From Roseburia sp. CAG:303 (GTDB lineage: Bacteria; Bacillota; Clostridia; Lachnospirales; Lachnospiraceae): DNA of 15,151 nucleotides. Of the stretch, positions 7,605 to 14,207 are shown piece by piece. Position numbers and translations under genes: made by a program. The stretch covers positions 1 through 15,151 of the forward strand of contig FR900156.1 in the NCBI GenBank assembly GCA_000437755.1, read 5' to 3'. The notes below the pieces were generated by a model. It worked only from the letters and a program-made list of their open reading frames with translations, did no database searches and was not told the DNA's origin. The first letter of the stretch is position 1; every line of letters starts with the position of its first letter.

Positions 7605-8864
7605 TTACTCGACTAAAACCGGATTTTCGTCCACAATCCATGGAAGTCCGTAAGTATTGAGTGCTTCCATATATGGGTCCGGGTCAAACTCATCCGTGGT
7701 AAATACTCCCGGTGTTTTCCAGATGCCCTTTGCCACCAGCATGGTTCCTATCATAGCCGGCACTCCTGTTGTATAAGAGATTGCCTGGGAGCCAACCTCA
7801 CGGTAACATTCCTGATGGTCACATACATTATAAATATAGATTTTTCTCTCTTTTCCATCTTTGATTCCGGTAAAAATACATCCGATATTCGTCTTTCCGA
7901 CAGTTCTTGGTCCAAGAGATGCAGGGTCTGGTAGCAATGCCTTTAAAAACTGGATTGGCACGATTTCCTGTCCATGAAAGTTCACCGCATCCGTTCTTAA
8001 CATTCCGACATTTTCCAGACATTTCATATGGGTAAGATAGCTCTGTCCAAATGTCATGAAAAAACGGATTCTCTTTACATGTGGAATATTTGCTGCCAGA
8101 GCCTCAATTTCCTCATGGTGCAGAAGGTACATATCCTTCTTTCCCACACCCTCAAACTCATATTCCCTCTTAATGGACATCGGAGGAATTTCTACCCAGT
8201 GGCCATCCTCCCAGTAAGAACCAGGTGCAGATACTTCCCTTAAATTAATCTCAGGATTGAAATTAGTCGCAAACGGATATCCGTGGTCACCACCATTGCA
8301 GTCAAGAATATCAATGGTATGAATCTCATCGAAATAATGCTTCTGCGCATATGCTGTAAATACACTTGTTACCCCTGGGTCAAATCCACTTCCAAGCAGT
8401 GCCGTAATTCCTGCTTCTTTATATTTTTCCCGGTACGCCCATTGCCAGGAATAATCAAAATATGCGGTAAATCCAAGTTTTTTGCATCTCTCTTCGTAAA
8501 TTTTTCTCCACTGTGGATTGTCCGTATCTTCACACTCATAATTTGCCGTATCCACATAAGGTACTTTGCAGGCAAGGCAGGCATCCATAATCGTAAGGTC
8601 CTGATAAGGCAGGGCTACATTTAACACCACATCCGGCTGAAATTTTTTTATCAGCGCAATCACTTCCTCCGTGTGGTCCGCATCCACCTGTGCAGTGGTA
8701 ATCTTTGTCTGTGTTTTTGTCTCCAGCTCCCGTGCAAGTTTCTCACACTTTGCCACCGTTCTGCTTGCTATGCATAAATCTGAAAACACTTCCTCTGCCT
8801 GGCAAATCTTATGAATTGCCACCTGTGCAACACCACCACATCCAATCACTAATACTCTGTTCAT
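7605..8864 (-). CDS. Carboxy(nor)spermidine dehydrogenase/synthase (saccharopine dehydrogenase family)
   Basis: It is an NAD(P)H-dependent reductive-condensation enzyme joining a diamine with L-aspartate beta-semialdehyde; with putrescine the product is carboxyspermidine. I start at the ATG at 8864, giving 419 residues, in line with the family; the longer open frame only overlaps speE. The N-terminal Rossmann motif is VLVIGCGGVAQVA (4-16) followed by ASRT. Later segments DVVLNVALPYQDL, VDTANYE, LLGSGFDPGVTSVFTAYA, DCNGGDHGYPFATNFNPE and PMSIKREYEF are characteristic of this enzyme rather than of lysine-pathway saccharopine dehydrogenases. Its ATG overlaps the TGA of speE (ATGA). It feeds directly into the decarboxylase that follows. 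Sometimes annotated lys1 or CASDH. Confidence 0.92.
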   Translation of the reverse strand: MNRVLVIGCGGVAQVAIHKICQAEEVFSDLCIASRTVAKCEKLARELETKTQTKITTAQVDADHTEEVIALIKKFQPDVVLNVALPYQDLTIMDACLACKVPYVDTANYECEDTDNPQWRKIYEERCKKLGFTAYFDYSWQWAYREKYKEAGITALLGSGFDPGVTSVFTAYAQKHYFDEIHTIDILDCNGGDHGYPFATNFNPEINLREVSAPGSYWEDGHWVEIPPMSIKREYEFEGVGKKDMYLLHHEEIEALAANIPHVKRIRFFMTFGQSYLTHMKCLENVGMLRTDAVNFHGQEIVPIQFLKALLPDPASLGPRTVGKTNIGCIFTGIKDGKERKIYIYNVCDHQECYREVGSQAISYTTGVPAMIGTMLVAKGIWKTPGVFTTDEFDPDPYMEALNTYGLPWIVDENPVLVE

Positions 8865-9718
8865 CTTTCTTCCTCCTGTTCTAACAATTCTTCCACGTAT
8901 TTTGGCAGCATAAAAGCTCCCATATGCAGATTTGTCGTATAATATTCTGTATGTATCTTTCTTTTTTTCCAGTTCTCTGCCTGGAAATCCTTTAACGGAT
9001 GGTACTTTTTCGATGCAAATCCAAACAGCCAGTAGCCGGAAGGACTTGTCGGTATATGTGCCTGATAAACCCTGCTGATTGGAAAGGTATGATATACTTT
9101 TCGATGCATACTGCGGCAAGCCTCCTCATCCTCATCATAAAAAGGACTTCCATGCTGGTATACTAAAATCCCATCCTCCTTCAGGGCCTTAAAACAGCTT
9201 CCATAAAATTCCCTGGTAAACAATCCTTCCGAAGCACCAAACGGGTCCGTGGCATCATTGATAATGAGGTCATACGCATCCATTTTGGAACGCAGAAAAC
9301 GCAGGGCATCATAGTTATAAATATGCACTCTTTCATCTTCTAGTCCCTCTGCCGTATCCGGAAAATACTCCCTGCACACCTCCACAAACATCGCATCCTG
9401 TTCCACAATGTCGATGGTTTCAATGCTCTCGTACTGCAAAAGCTCCTTGGACACTCCTCCATCACCACCACCGATAATCAGCACCTTCTTCACATCCGGA
9501 TGCACGGACATGGGTACATGCACCACCATTTCATTATAAATAAAACAATCCTGTTCGGAAAAAATCACACTTCCATTCAATGTCAGAAACTTTCCAAACT
9601 CTGGTGATTCAAACACATCAATCCTCTGATACTCACTATTTCCCGAAAATAACTGCTTCTCCACCCGGATATCAAACTTCACCTGTGGGGAATGCAGCTC
9701 TGAAAACCAAAACTCCAT
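8861..9718 (-). CDS. speE: Spermidine synthase family aminopropyltransferase
   Basis: Known members transfer an aminopropyl group from decarboxylated S-adenosylmethionine to putrescine or a related amine. The protein has 285 residues, normal length. The N-terminal beta domain (KQLFSGNSEYQRIDVFES) and the methyltransferase-like fold are clear: VLIIGGGDGGVSKELL (79-94), the acidic donor-ribose residue E106 in IVEQD, DALRFL (137-142) and the catalytic Asp region NDATDPFG (154-161). Differences from textbook enzymes: YNEM at 61-64 in place of YHEM, and YQHGSP at 187-192 where many members have a Q-x-E-S-P-like motif, so substrate choice may differ. No S-adenosylmethionine decarboxylase gene lies in the window. 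It follows speA by 13 nt (GGGAG site 9 nt before the ATG) and overlaps the next gene by 4 nt. Confidence 0.88.
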   Translation of the reverse strand: MEFWFSELHSPQVKFDIRVEKQLFSGNSEYQRIDVFESPEFGKFLTLNGSVIFSEQDCFIYNEMVVHVPMSVHPDVKKVLIIGGGDGGVSKELLQYESIETIDIVEQDAMFVEVCREYFPDTAEGLEDERVHIYNYDALRFLRSKMDAYDLIINDATDPFGASEGLFTREFYGSCFKALKEDGILVYQHGSPFYDEDEEACRSMHRKVYHTFPISRVYQAHIPTSPSGYWLFGFASKKYHPLKDFQAENWKKRKIHTEYYTTNLHMGAFMLPKYVEELLEQEEER

Positions 9719-9731
9719 CTATCCAATCTCC

Positions 9732-11186
9732 CTACATCTTTATTACATTCAAATATTTCAGCTCAGAATCCTCCATTCCCTGCATGGAACATCCTTTTTC
9801 CACCGAATACCTGATATATTCTATAATTTCCTCCGTTATCTCTTCTCCCGGAGCCAGAATTGGGATACCCGGCGGATATGCCATGACAAACTCTCCTGAA
9901 ATCTGTCCTGCTGTCTTTTCGATTGGCATCTTTGTCTTTTCCGCATAAAAAGCCTTTTGTGGGGATGCTGCCACTTTTGGCAGAAGCATCTGCCTGTCAA
10001 TCTCAAAACGTTTTTCTTCTTTTGAATATAGTCTGCTGATTTCCGCAAGTGCCCCTACCAGACGCTCAATATCCTGAATCCTGTCTCCGATGGAGATATA
10101 TGCCATAATATTACCGATATCCCCAAATTCAATCTGGATATCATATTCATCCCTTAAGATATCGTAGACCTCGATGCCATCAAGTCCGATATCCCTGGTA
10201 TAAACGCATAATTTCGTCACATCATAATCATAGACCGTACTTCCATTGATTAATTCTTTTCCATATGCATAATAACCTCCGATGGAATTAATTTCTTCCC
10301 TGGCATACTGCGCCCATTCACTGACCTTTTCAAAGGACTGCCGTCCCCTGAGTGCCAGATTTCTTCTGGAAATATCCAGACTGGTTAAAAGCAGATAAGA
10401 GGCACTGGTAGTCTGGGTAATATTGATAATCGTCTGCACATAATCTGCATTCATGTCATTGTTTACCAGAAGAATCGAACTCTGGGTCAGGGAACCTCCC
10501 GATTTATGCATGGAGATTGCCGCCATATCCGCCCCTGCTTTCATGGCATTTATTGGCAGGTTATCTCCAAAATACAGATGCGTCCCATGTGCTTCGTCCG
10601 CTAATACTTTCAGTCCATGCCTGTGTGCCACTTCACAGATTCCCCTGATATCGGAACAGATGCCGTAATACGTAGGATTATTAACCAGCACAGCCACCGC
10701 CTTTGGGTGTTCTTTGATGGTTTTTTCGACCTGTCCGACCGTTACCCCCAGTACAATCCCAAGTTTGGCATTGATTTCCGTGTTTAAATATACCGGGGTG
10801 GCACCGCATAAAATCAGCGCATTTATCACACTTTTGTGTACATTTCTTGGAACGATAATCTCATCTCCCGCTTTACATACGGACAGCACCATGTTCTGGA
10901 CCGCCTGGGTGGTGCCTCCCACCATAAAAAATGCATGTCTGGCACCAAATGCCTCTGCTGTCAGCTCCTCCGCCTCCTTGATGACCGATACGGGGTGGCA
11001 CAGATTATCCAGCGGTTTCATCGAATTGACATCAATCCCCACACAACGTTCGCCAAGTAAATCTACCAGTTCCGAATTTCCTCGGCCTCTTTTATGTCCT
11101 GGCACATCAAAAGGTACAATCCTTTTTTTCCTGAATTTCTCGATTGCCTCATACAACGGAGCTGATGCCTGTCTTTTTAAATCCAT
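9732..11186 (-). CDS. speA: Arginine decarboxylase (Orn/Lys/Arg decarboxylase class I, short form)
   Basis: It decarboxylates an amino acid with PLP; arginine to agmatine is the call here because two agmatine-degrading genes follow in the operon. The protein has 484 residues, the length of the short Firmicute SpeA/YaaO type, which lacks the N-terminal response-regulator-like wing of the enterobacterial inducible enzymes. Motifs: VPFDVPGHKRGRG (24-36), FFMVGGTTQAVQNMV (86-100), DEAHGTH (197-203), SMHKSGGSLTQSS (225-237) with the PLP Lys at 228, and the C-terminal AYPPGIPILAPGEEIT. The ATG at 11186 has a GGGAG site 8-9 nt upstream. It is the first gene of the operon and lies directly behind the terminator-bearing leader, so the whole operon should be controlled there. 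Lysine or ornithine specificity cannot be excluded from sequence alone. Confidence 0.92.
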   Translation of the reverse strand: MDLKRQASAPLYEAIEKFRKKRIVPFDVPGHKRGRGNSELVDLLGERCVGIDVNSMKPLDNLCHPVSVIKEAEELTAEAFGARHAFFMVGGTTQAVQNMVLSVCKAGDEIIVPRNVHKSVINALILCGATPVYLNTEINAKLGIVLGVTVGQVEKTIKEHPKAVAVLVNNPTYYGICSDIRGICEVAHRHGLKVLADEAHGTHLYFGDNLPINAMKAGADMAAISMHKSGGSLTQSSILLVNNDMNADYVQTIINITQTTSASYLLLTSLDISRRNLALRGRQSFEKVSEWAQYAREEINSIGGYYAYGKELINGSTVYDYDVTKLCVYTRDIGLDGIEVYDILRDEYDIQIEFGDIGNIMAYISIGDRIQDIERLVGALAEISRLYSKEEKRFEIDRQMLLPKVAASPQKAFYAEKTKMPIEKTAGQISGEFVMAYPPGIPILAPGEEITEEIIEYIRYSVEKGCSMQGMEDSELKYLNVIKM

Positions 11187-11216
11187 TTCTTTTTCTCCCT
11201 GTCAATTATTATAACG

Positions 11217-11250
11217 CAAAAAAGGTGCGATTCTTTTAAAATCACACCTT
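11217..11250 (-). terminator. Intrinsic terminator within the speA leader
   Basis: Arms AAGGTGTGATT (11250-11240) and AATCGCACCTT (11232-11222) form 11 pairs with one G-U. They are followed by a run of six T (11223-11218). It ends about 31 nt before the speA ATG and leaves no room for another transcription unit, so as read it would attenuate the polyamine operon. Confidence 0.88.
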
Positions 11251-11483
11251 AATCTAAAAATCATTCTTCTTTCCCTAGTGTTTAAGCAAGTCTTTCTTAC
11301 CGCTTTTATTGACCGTTTCACAAGATGATATGCGCTTTGGCATGATAATAAAATCAACCTATAAAATTTGAGCTTCTAACTCAATCAATAATGTGTAACC
11401 TCGTTACACTCGGCAAATGACCCGCCCGTCCGCTAGGCTTAACATAAAAACCATGTGGTCGCTATATTGAATCTTCAATACGT
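11217..11483 (-). ncRNA. Structured leader RNA ending in a terminator, upstream of speA (unassigned class)
   Basis: Expected transcription from the promoter at 11488-11516 gives about 265 nt of structured RNA before the terminator and about 295 nt before speA. Visible hairpins, in RNA order: a 6-bp stem at 11480-11465 (TATTGA/TCAATA); a G-rich stretch at 11433-11419; a 7-bp stem GTGTAAC/GTTACAC with GAG loop at 11409-11393; a 7-bp stem with one G-U pair at 11384-11368; a stem with a 3-nt bulge at 11305-11284; and the terminator at 11250-11217. It carries no T-box sequence and no recognisable SAM, lysine, TPP, cobalamin, guanidine or c-di-GMP aptamer core, and its ends do not pair like 6S RNA. 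It is either a cis-acting riboswitch/attenuator for the polyamine operon or a stand-alone small RNA; the position favours the former. Confidence 0.65.
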
Positions 11484-11487
11484 GTAA

Positions 11488-11516
11488 ACTATAATACAAA
11501 GATTCTGCAATGTCAA
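11488..11516 (-). promoter_or_regulatory. Near-consensus promoter of the polyamine leader/operon
   Basis: On the minus strand there is a perfect -35 TTGACA (11516-11511), a spacer of exactly 17 nt, and a -10 TATAGT (11493-11488). Transcription should start around 11483-11481. It is the best promoter match in the window, consistent with abundant transcription of the leader. Confidence 0.82.
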
Positions 11517-11554
11517 CTATAATTGATAAATTTTATTTAAGATAAAACTTTTCA

Positions 11555-12004
11555 TTAAGAAAGCACTTCTATGAGTTTTTCTCCCTGATACACCATTTTT
11601 ATCGTAAAAAAGTCCTCCCCGTCCATCAGTTTTTTCAGGAAAATCTTATCTCCCTCCCAGAGCTTCAGATTCATGATATCCGCTTTCTTTACCAACTGCA
11701 AGTCTCCTTCGTCACATTCCTTTAATATTCCGGAAAAAGCATCCGCCGTATAGATAAACATATATTCTGTCTCCCAGACATCGGATACAAAGGTCATGAC
11801 CCCGCGGAGCCGGAAAGATTCCAGTGTCAGTCCTGTTTCCTCTTTTACCTCACGCAGCATACATTCATCCGGGCTTTCATCTTTCTCAAATTTTCCTCCA
11901 ACCCCAAGCCATTTATCGTGACTCTGGTCGTTTTGCTTTTTGGTTCTGTGAAGCATCAGATAGCTGTCATCCTTTTCTATATAACAAATCGTTGTCAATC
12001 TCAT
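11555..12004 (-). CDS. Nudix hydrolase, 8-oxo-dGTP diphosphatase-like
   Basis: This is a 149-residue MutT-type pyrophosphohydrolase. The Nudix box (G-x5-E-x7-RE-U-x-EE-x-G-U) is complete at 37-59: G37, E43, then REVKEETGL at 51-59. The start MRLTTICYIEKDD and the LMLHRTKKQNDQSHDKW segment resemble Firmicute enzymes annotated as 8-oxo-dGTP diphosphatase, which clean oxidised nucleotides from the pool. AGGAGG lies 6 nt before the ATG at 12004. The gene stands alone: decayed sequence lies upstream and the polyamine promoter begins 38 nt after its stop. A weakly paired A/T-rich hairpin at 11528-11550 lacks a T run and is not a convincing terminator. The exact substrate is not deducible. Confidence 0.88.
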   Translation of the reverse strand: MRLTTICYIEKDDSYLMLHRTKKQNDQSHDKWLGVGGKFEKDESPDECMLREVKEETGLTLESFRLRGVMTFVSDVWETEYMFIYTADAFSGILKECDEGDLQLVKKADIMNLKLWEGDKIFLKKLMDGEDFFTIKMVYQGEKLIEVLS

Positions 12005-12017
12005 CTTTTTCCTCCTG

Positions 12018-12083
12018 AAACTCTATCTTTCTGTCACAGATTTTTAATGCCTGCGGCCTGTGTGTGACAAAAATACTAAGTAT
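12018..12083 (-). pseudogene. Short remnant of an ABC transporter ATPase C-terminus
   Basis: One minus-strand frame reads ILSIFVTHRPQALKICDR, which matches the H-loop region (VTHRP.AL.ICDR) near the C-terminus of ABC exporter ATPases. Nothing of the Walker A, signature or Walker B motifs is present upstream. The frame runs on into the start of the Nudix gene and stops there. With only about 20 recognisable residues this is a tentative call. Confidence 0.4.
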
Positions 12084-12107
12084 CATCTGTACCAGCAGTA
12101 ATATCAA
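12079..12107 (-). promoter_or_regulatory. Possible promoter of the Nudix gene
   Basis: On the minus strand there is a -35 TTGATA (12107-12102), a 17-nt spacer and a weaker -10 GATACT (12084-12079), which would start transcription near 12072, about 68 nt before the Nudix ATG. It lies within decayed coding sequence, so it may be fortuitous. Confidence 0.4.
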
Positions 12108-12125
12108 AACATATGATTTTTTCTT

Positions 12126-12308
12126 TTACTGCATTCCCTCATATGCCACTCTTTTCTCTATTTTTTCGATATGATTTTTGGTATCCCGTATTAAAATACA
12201 GATGCCTGCCAACGGCACGGATATATTCTGGCTCAGATGATGTTTTCCATCCATCGCAACCACGGAGCCATGAAACAATAGTGTCTCACTGGAAAAAAGC
12301 TCCTCCAT
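12126..12308 (-). pseudogene. Internally deleted PEPCK/HprK-like kinase family remnant
   Basis: The open frame of 60 residues joins two segments that are far apart in a Clostridial protein family with a PEPCK/HPr-kinase-like fold. The first is SETLLFHGSVVAMDGK, which normally leads into the P-loop (LFTAPSGTGKST). The second is GKHHLSQNISVPLAGICIL, which normally follows a WxGKH motif about 100 residues later. The P-loop and all catalytic residues are gone, and the N- and C-terminal parts are missing too. A good AGGAG is absent and stops bracket the fragment. The join lies near 12243-12251. The family assignment is from memory of motifs, so moderate confidence. Confidence 0.5.
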
Positions 12309-12328
12309 TCTTTATTCTTCCTTCTTCA

Positions 12329-12613
12329 CTATGCACAGGCAGCCATCATAGTATGCACCGTCGCACGCATAAATACGTCTTTGGGAATATCTGTGCGAAA
12401 TGTCTTATCTTCCTTCGCTTTTTCATACATCCAGATATAACTGTCCAGAGTAAACGTAAATCTGTCAAGCTCATTTTTCTGGCAGTATTCTACCAGCTCA
12501 AGCGGTGTATTGCTGATGTGCAGTAATATCTGATTTACCATCGGCTTTATTTTTGCTGTTTCTAAAAGACTCTCGATGAAAAATATTTTCTTGAAAATGG
12601 TGTACGCAGGAAA
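12329..12613 (-). pseudogene. Chimeric remnant: aldo/keto reductase fragment joined to TetR-type regulator tail
   Basis: A frame open between stops at 12614 and 12329 reads first (about 12600-12470) as the middle of an aldo/keto reductase: ESLLETAKIKPMVNQ, then ILLHISNTPLELVEYCQKN, which in intact enzymes continues to a VEAYSP segment that is absent here. From 12469 it reads as the end of a TetR-family regulator (AKEDKTFRTDIPKDVFMRA, then TVHTMMAACA), cut before the usual final helix. No reductase catalytic tetrad and no DNA-binding domain remain. An ATG at 12541 exists without a useful ribosome site. AKR and TetR genes are often neighbours, so this probably records deletion of a former locus. 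The reductase part is the surer of the two. Confidence 0.6.
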
Positions 12614-12728
12614 TTAATTTTTTTGATATTTTAATTATACTTTCATATTTTGTAAATTTAAAATCCCTGATACTGGTATAGTTTTTACTTATACTGACTC
12701 CTTATTATGCTATCAGAGATATATTTTT

Positions 12729-12758
12729 CACTTATACATTACAACATTTTTACAAGTG
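12729..12758. repeat. Spaced inverted repeat in A/T-rich non-coding DNA
   Basis: Arms CACTTATA (12729-12736) and TACAAGTG (12751-12758) match at 7 of 8 positions with a 14-nt spacer. It lies in the roughly 270-bp A/T-rich stretch 12614-12884, which otherwise holds no recognisable gene or clear terminator. It could be a leftover operator of the decayed TetR-type regulator or chance in A/T-rich sequence. Confidence 0.35.
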
Positions 12759-12884
12759 CTTTACACAATGCCATTTTTTTAATGTAATCTATCGTTATTT
12801 GTCACAAAGACATTTAAATACTCACAGAAAATTTTCAGGCTGTTATAAGCACTAATCATCTTCTGCGAGCATATAAACACACTT

Positions 12885-14153
12885 CTATTCTGTTTTTTTC
12901 CAATTATTATATACATTCCAGCTAACTTGCTGAATTATTTCTGCCTGTTCTTGTGTCACCTTTCCTCCAGGCATTCCAAAGGTATGAGATACTGGAATCC
13001 CCAATCCTTCCGGACTTTCTTCAAACACCTTTGCATACAATAAACAAGCCGCAATATAATTTCCTATATTGTTCTGGTGTCCGTAATCTCCACCTTCTTC
13101 CGGAGACAAATAAGGATTCACATATAAGCCATATTGTTTTCTGAGTTCCCAATATCCTAAACATACCGGAAGCACTTCTGTATCCTTACCCAGCGTTTCA
13201 GTCATTTTCAAATACCACTCTGCGTTTACTCTCGCCATTTCTTCTGTGGTCATGGTGAGTATATAATCATCTCCATTTTTATCATATACATCTCCAGGCA
13301 TACCCGGCCTCCATGGCTTTGGAGCCATGCTTTGAAGATATCCATACTGATATGCATGTGGTGCCCATAGAATCATTTTCCCTGCCTTACCATGTATTTT
13401 ATCATGTAATATTTTTGCTCCTTGCAACATCCTCGGTCTCTGTTTATAATCTTTCGCACCAATCTCTCCGCTATAAGTTTCCACGGCCTCATTACTGTTT
13501 CCAGCTACAACAAAATAATCATAATATTCATTGCTGTTAATCAGTTTCTCACACTGCTCAGCCCGTTCTTCACATCCTTCCACAAGACCTGCGTAATGAG
13601 CAATGCCAGTTCCTCCCCAATAGCTGTAAGCTACTCTTGCATTCCAGCCACCCATTTTTGCCAGTTCCCTGAAATAATAATAAGAGCTGTCCCACAATCC
13701 AGTAAAACTATGTCCACAAAACGCCACTTTAGGACCTCTGGCTATAAAACGTATTCTTACCTGTACATGAACCTCTTCCATCTGAAAAACAAGTTCTTTT
13801 TTCCATTTTTCGTCTGCATCTGTATCTGGCCACACCAATGCATCATGAGGTTCTCCTTCATAAATACCAGTATCCTTATTAAAAAGCTTTGTATCTATAA
13901 TTCTTTGCTTTCCTTCAAAGTAACCAACAGAATGAAACTCCTTACGTTTTTCTCCCGAATCAGTTTCTACCCCGTTTTCTATCCATTCGGAATGAGCGGC
14001 AATAGTGTTAATATGATAGGAATAACATTTCTGTTCTTTCAGTATCAGTACATCCAGATTATTTAATTCAAATGTATTTCCATTATAAATCCCAATTTTC
14101 TGAAAACCATACCATTTCGCTTGAATACCATAATGCATATTTTTCTCTGTCAT
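12885..14153 (-). CDS. SGNH-hydrolase-like protein (DUF4886-type), unassigned substrate
   Basis: The start at 14153 (MTEKNMHYG) has AAAGGA about 8 nt upstream and gives 422 residues; the open frame begins 15 codons earlier without a better site. There is no signal peptide or membrane segment, so it is probably cytosolic. Residues 1-140 form an unrecognised domain. From 141 the sequence looks like an SGNH/GDSL esterase fold: PKVAFCGHSFTG (141-152) with candidate nucleophile Ser149, VVAGNSNEAV (215-224) as the Asn block, and GGDYGHQNNIGNYIAACLLY (354-373) carrying the D-x-x-H pair D356/H359. The usual GDSL block is replaced by GHSFT. DNA here is visibly richer in A/T than the polyamine genes. 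It starts 54 nt after the tartrate dehydratase beta gene with no terminator between, so it may be co-transcribed. The function is unknown. Confidence 0.72.
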   Translation of the reverse strand: MTEKNMHYGIQAKWYGFQKIGIYNGNTFELNNLDVLILKEQKCYSYHINTIAAHSEWIENGVETDSGEKRKEFHSVGYFEGKQRIIDTKLFNKDTGIYEGEPHDALVWPDTDADEKWKKELVFQMEEVHVQVRIRFIARGPKVAFCGHSFTGLWDSSYYYFRELAKMGGWNARVAYSYWGGTGIAHYAGLVEGCEERAEQCEKLINSNEYYDYFVVAGNSNEAVETYSGEIGAKDYKQRPRMLQGAKILHDKIHGKAGKMILWAPHAYQYGYLQSMAPKPWRPGMPGDVYDKNGDDYILTMTTEEMARVNAEWYLKMTETLGKDTEVLPVCLGYWELRKQYGLYVNPYLSPEEGGDYGHQNNIGNYIAACLLYAKVFEESPEGLGIPVSHTFGMPGGKVTQEQAEIIQQVSWNVYNNWKKTE

Positions 14154-14207
14154 TTTCTTATCCTTTCTCTTTATACAATACTCCAGATTCCTACACATTT
14201 CGTCTTC

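Noticed and set aside
11208..11213. TATAAT between the leader terminator and speA, suggesting a second promoter
   Set aside because: The -35 position falls in the terminator stem and reads AAAGAA, and there is no TG extension. It is probably chance in A/T-rich spacer DNA.
11404..11454. A 16-codon reading frame in the speA leader (MVFMLSLADGRVICRV) with two arginine codons, resembling a leader peptide
   Set aside because: It has no convincing ribosome binding site, only two non-adjacent Arg codons, and it ends inside a stable hairpin well before the terminator. Peptide-based attenuation is not supported.
11528..11550. A/T-rich 9-bp hairpin downstream of the Nudix gene as a terminator
   Set aside because: The stem is almost all A-T and is not followed by a T run on the minus strand.
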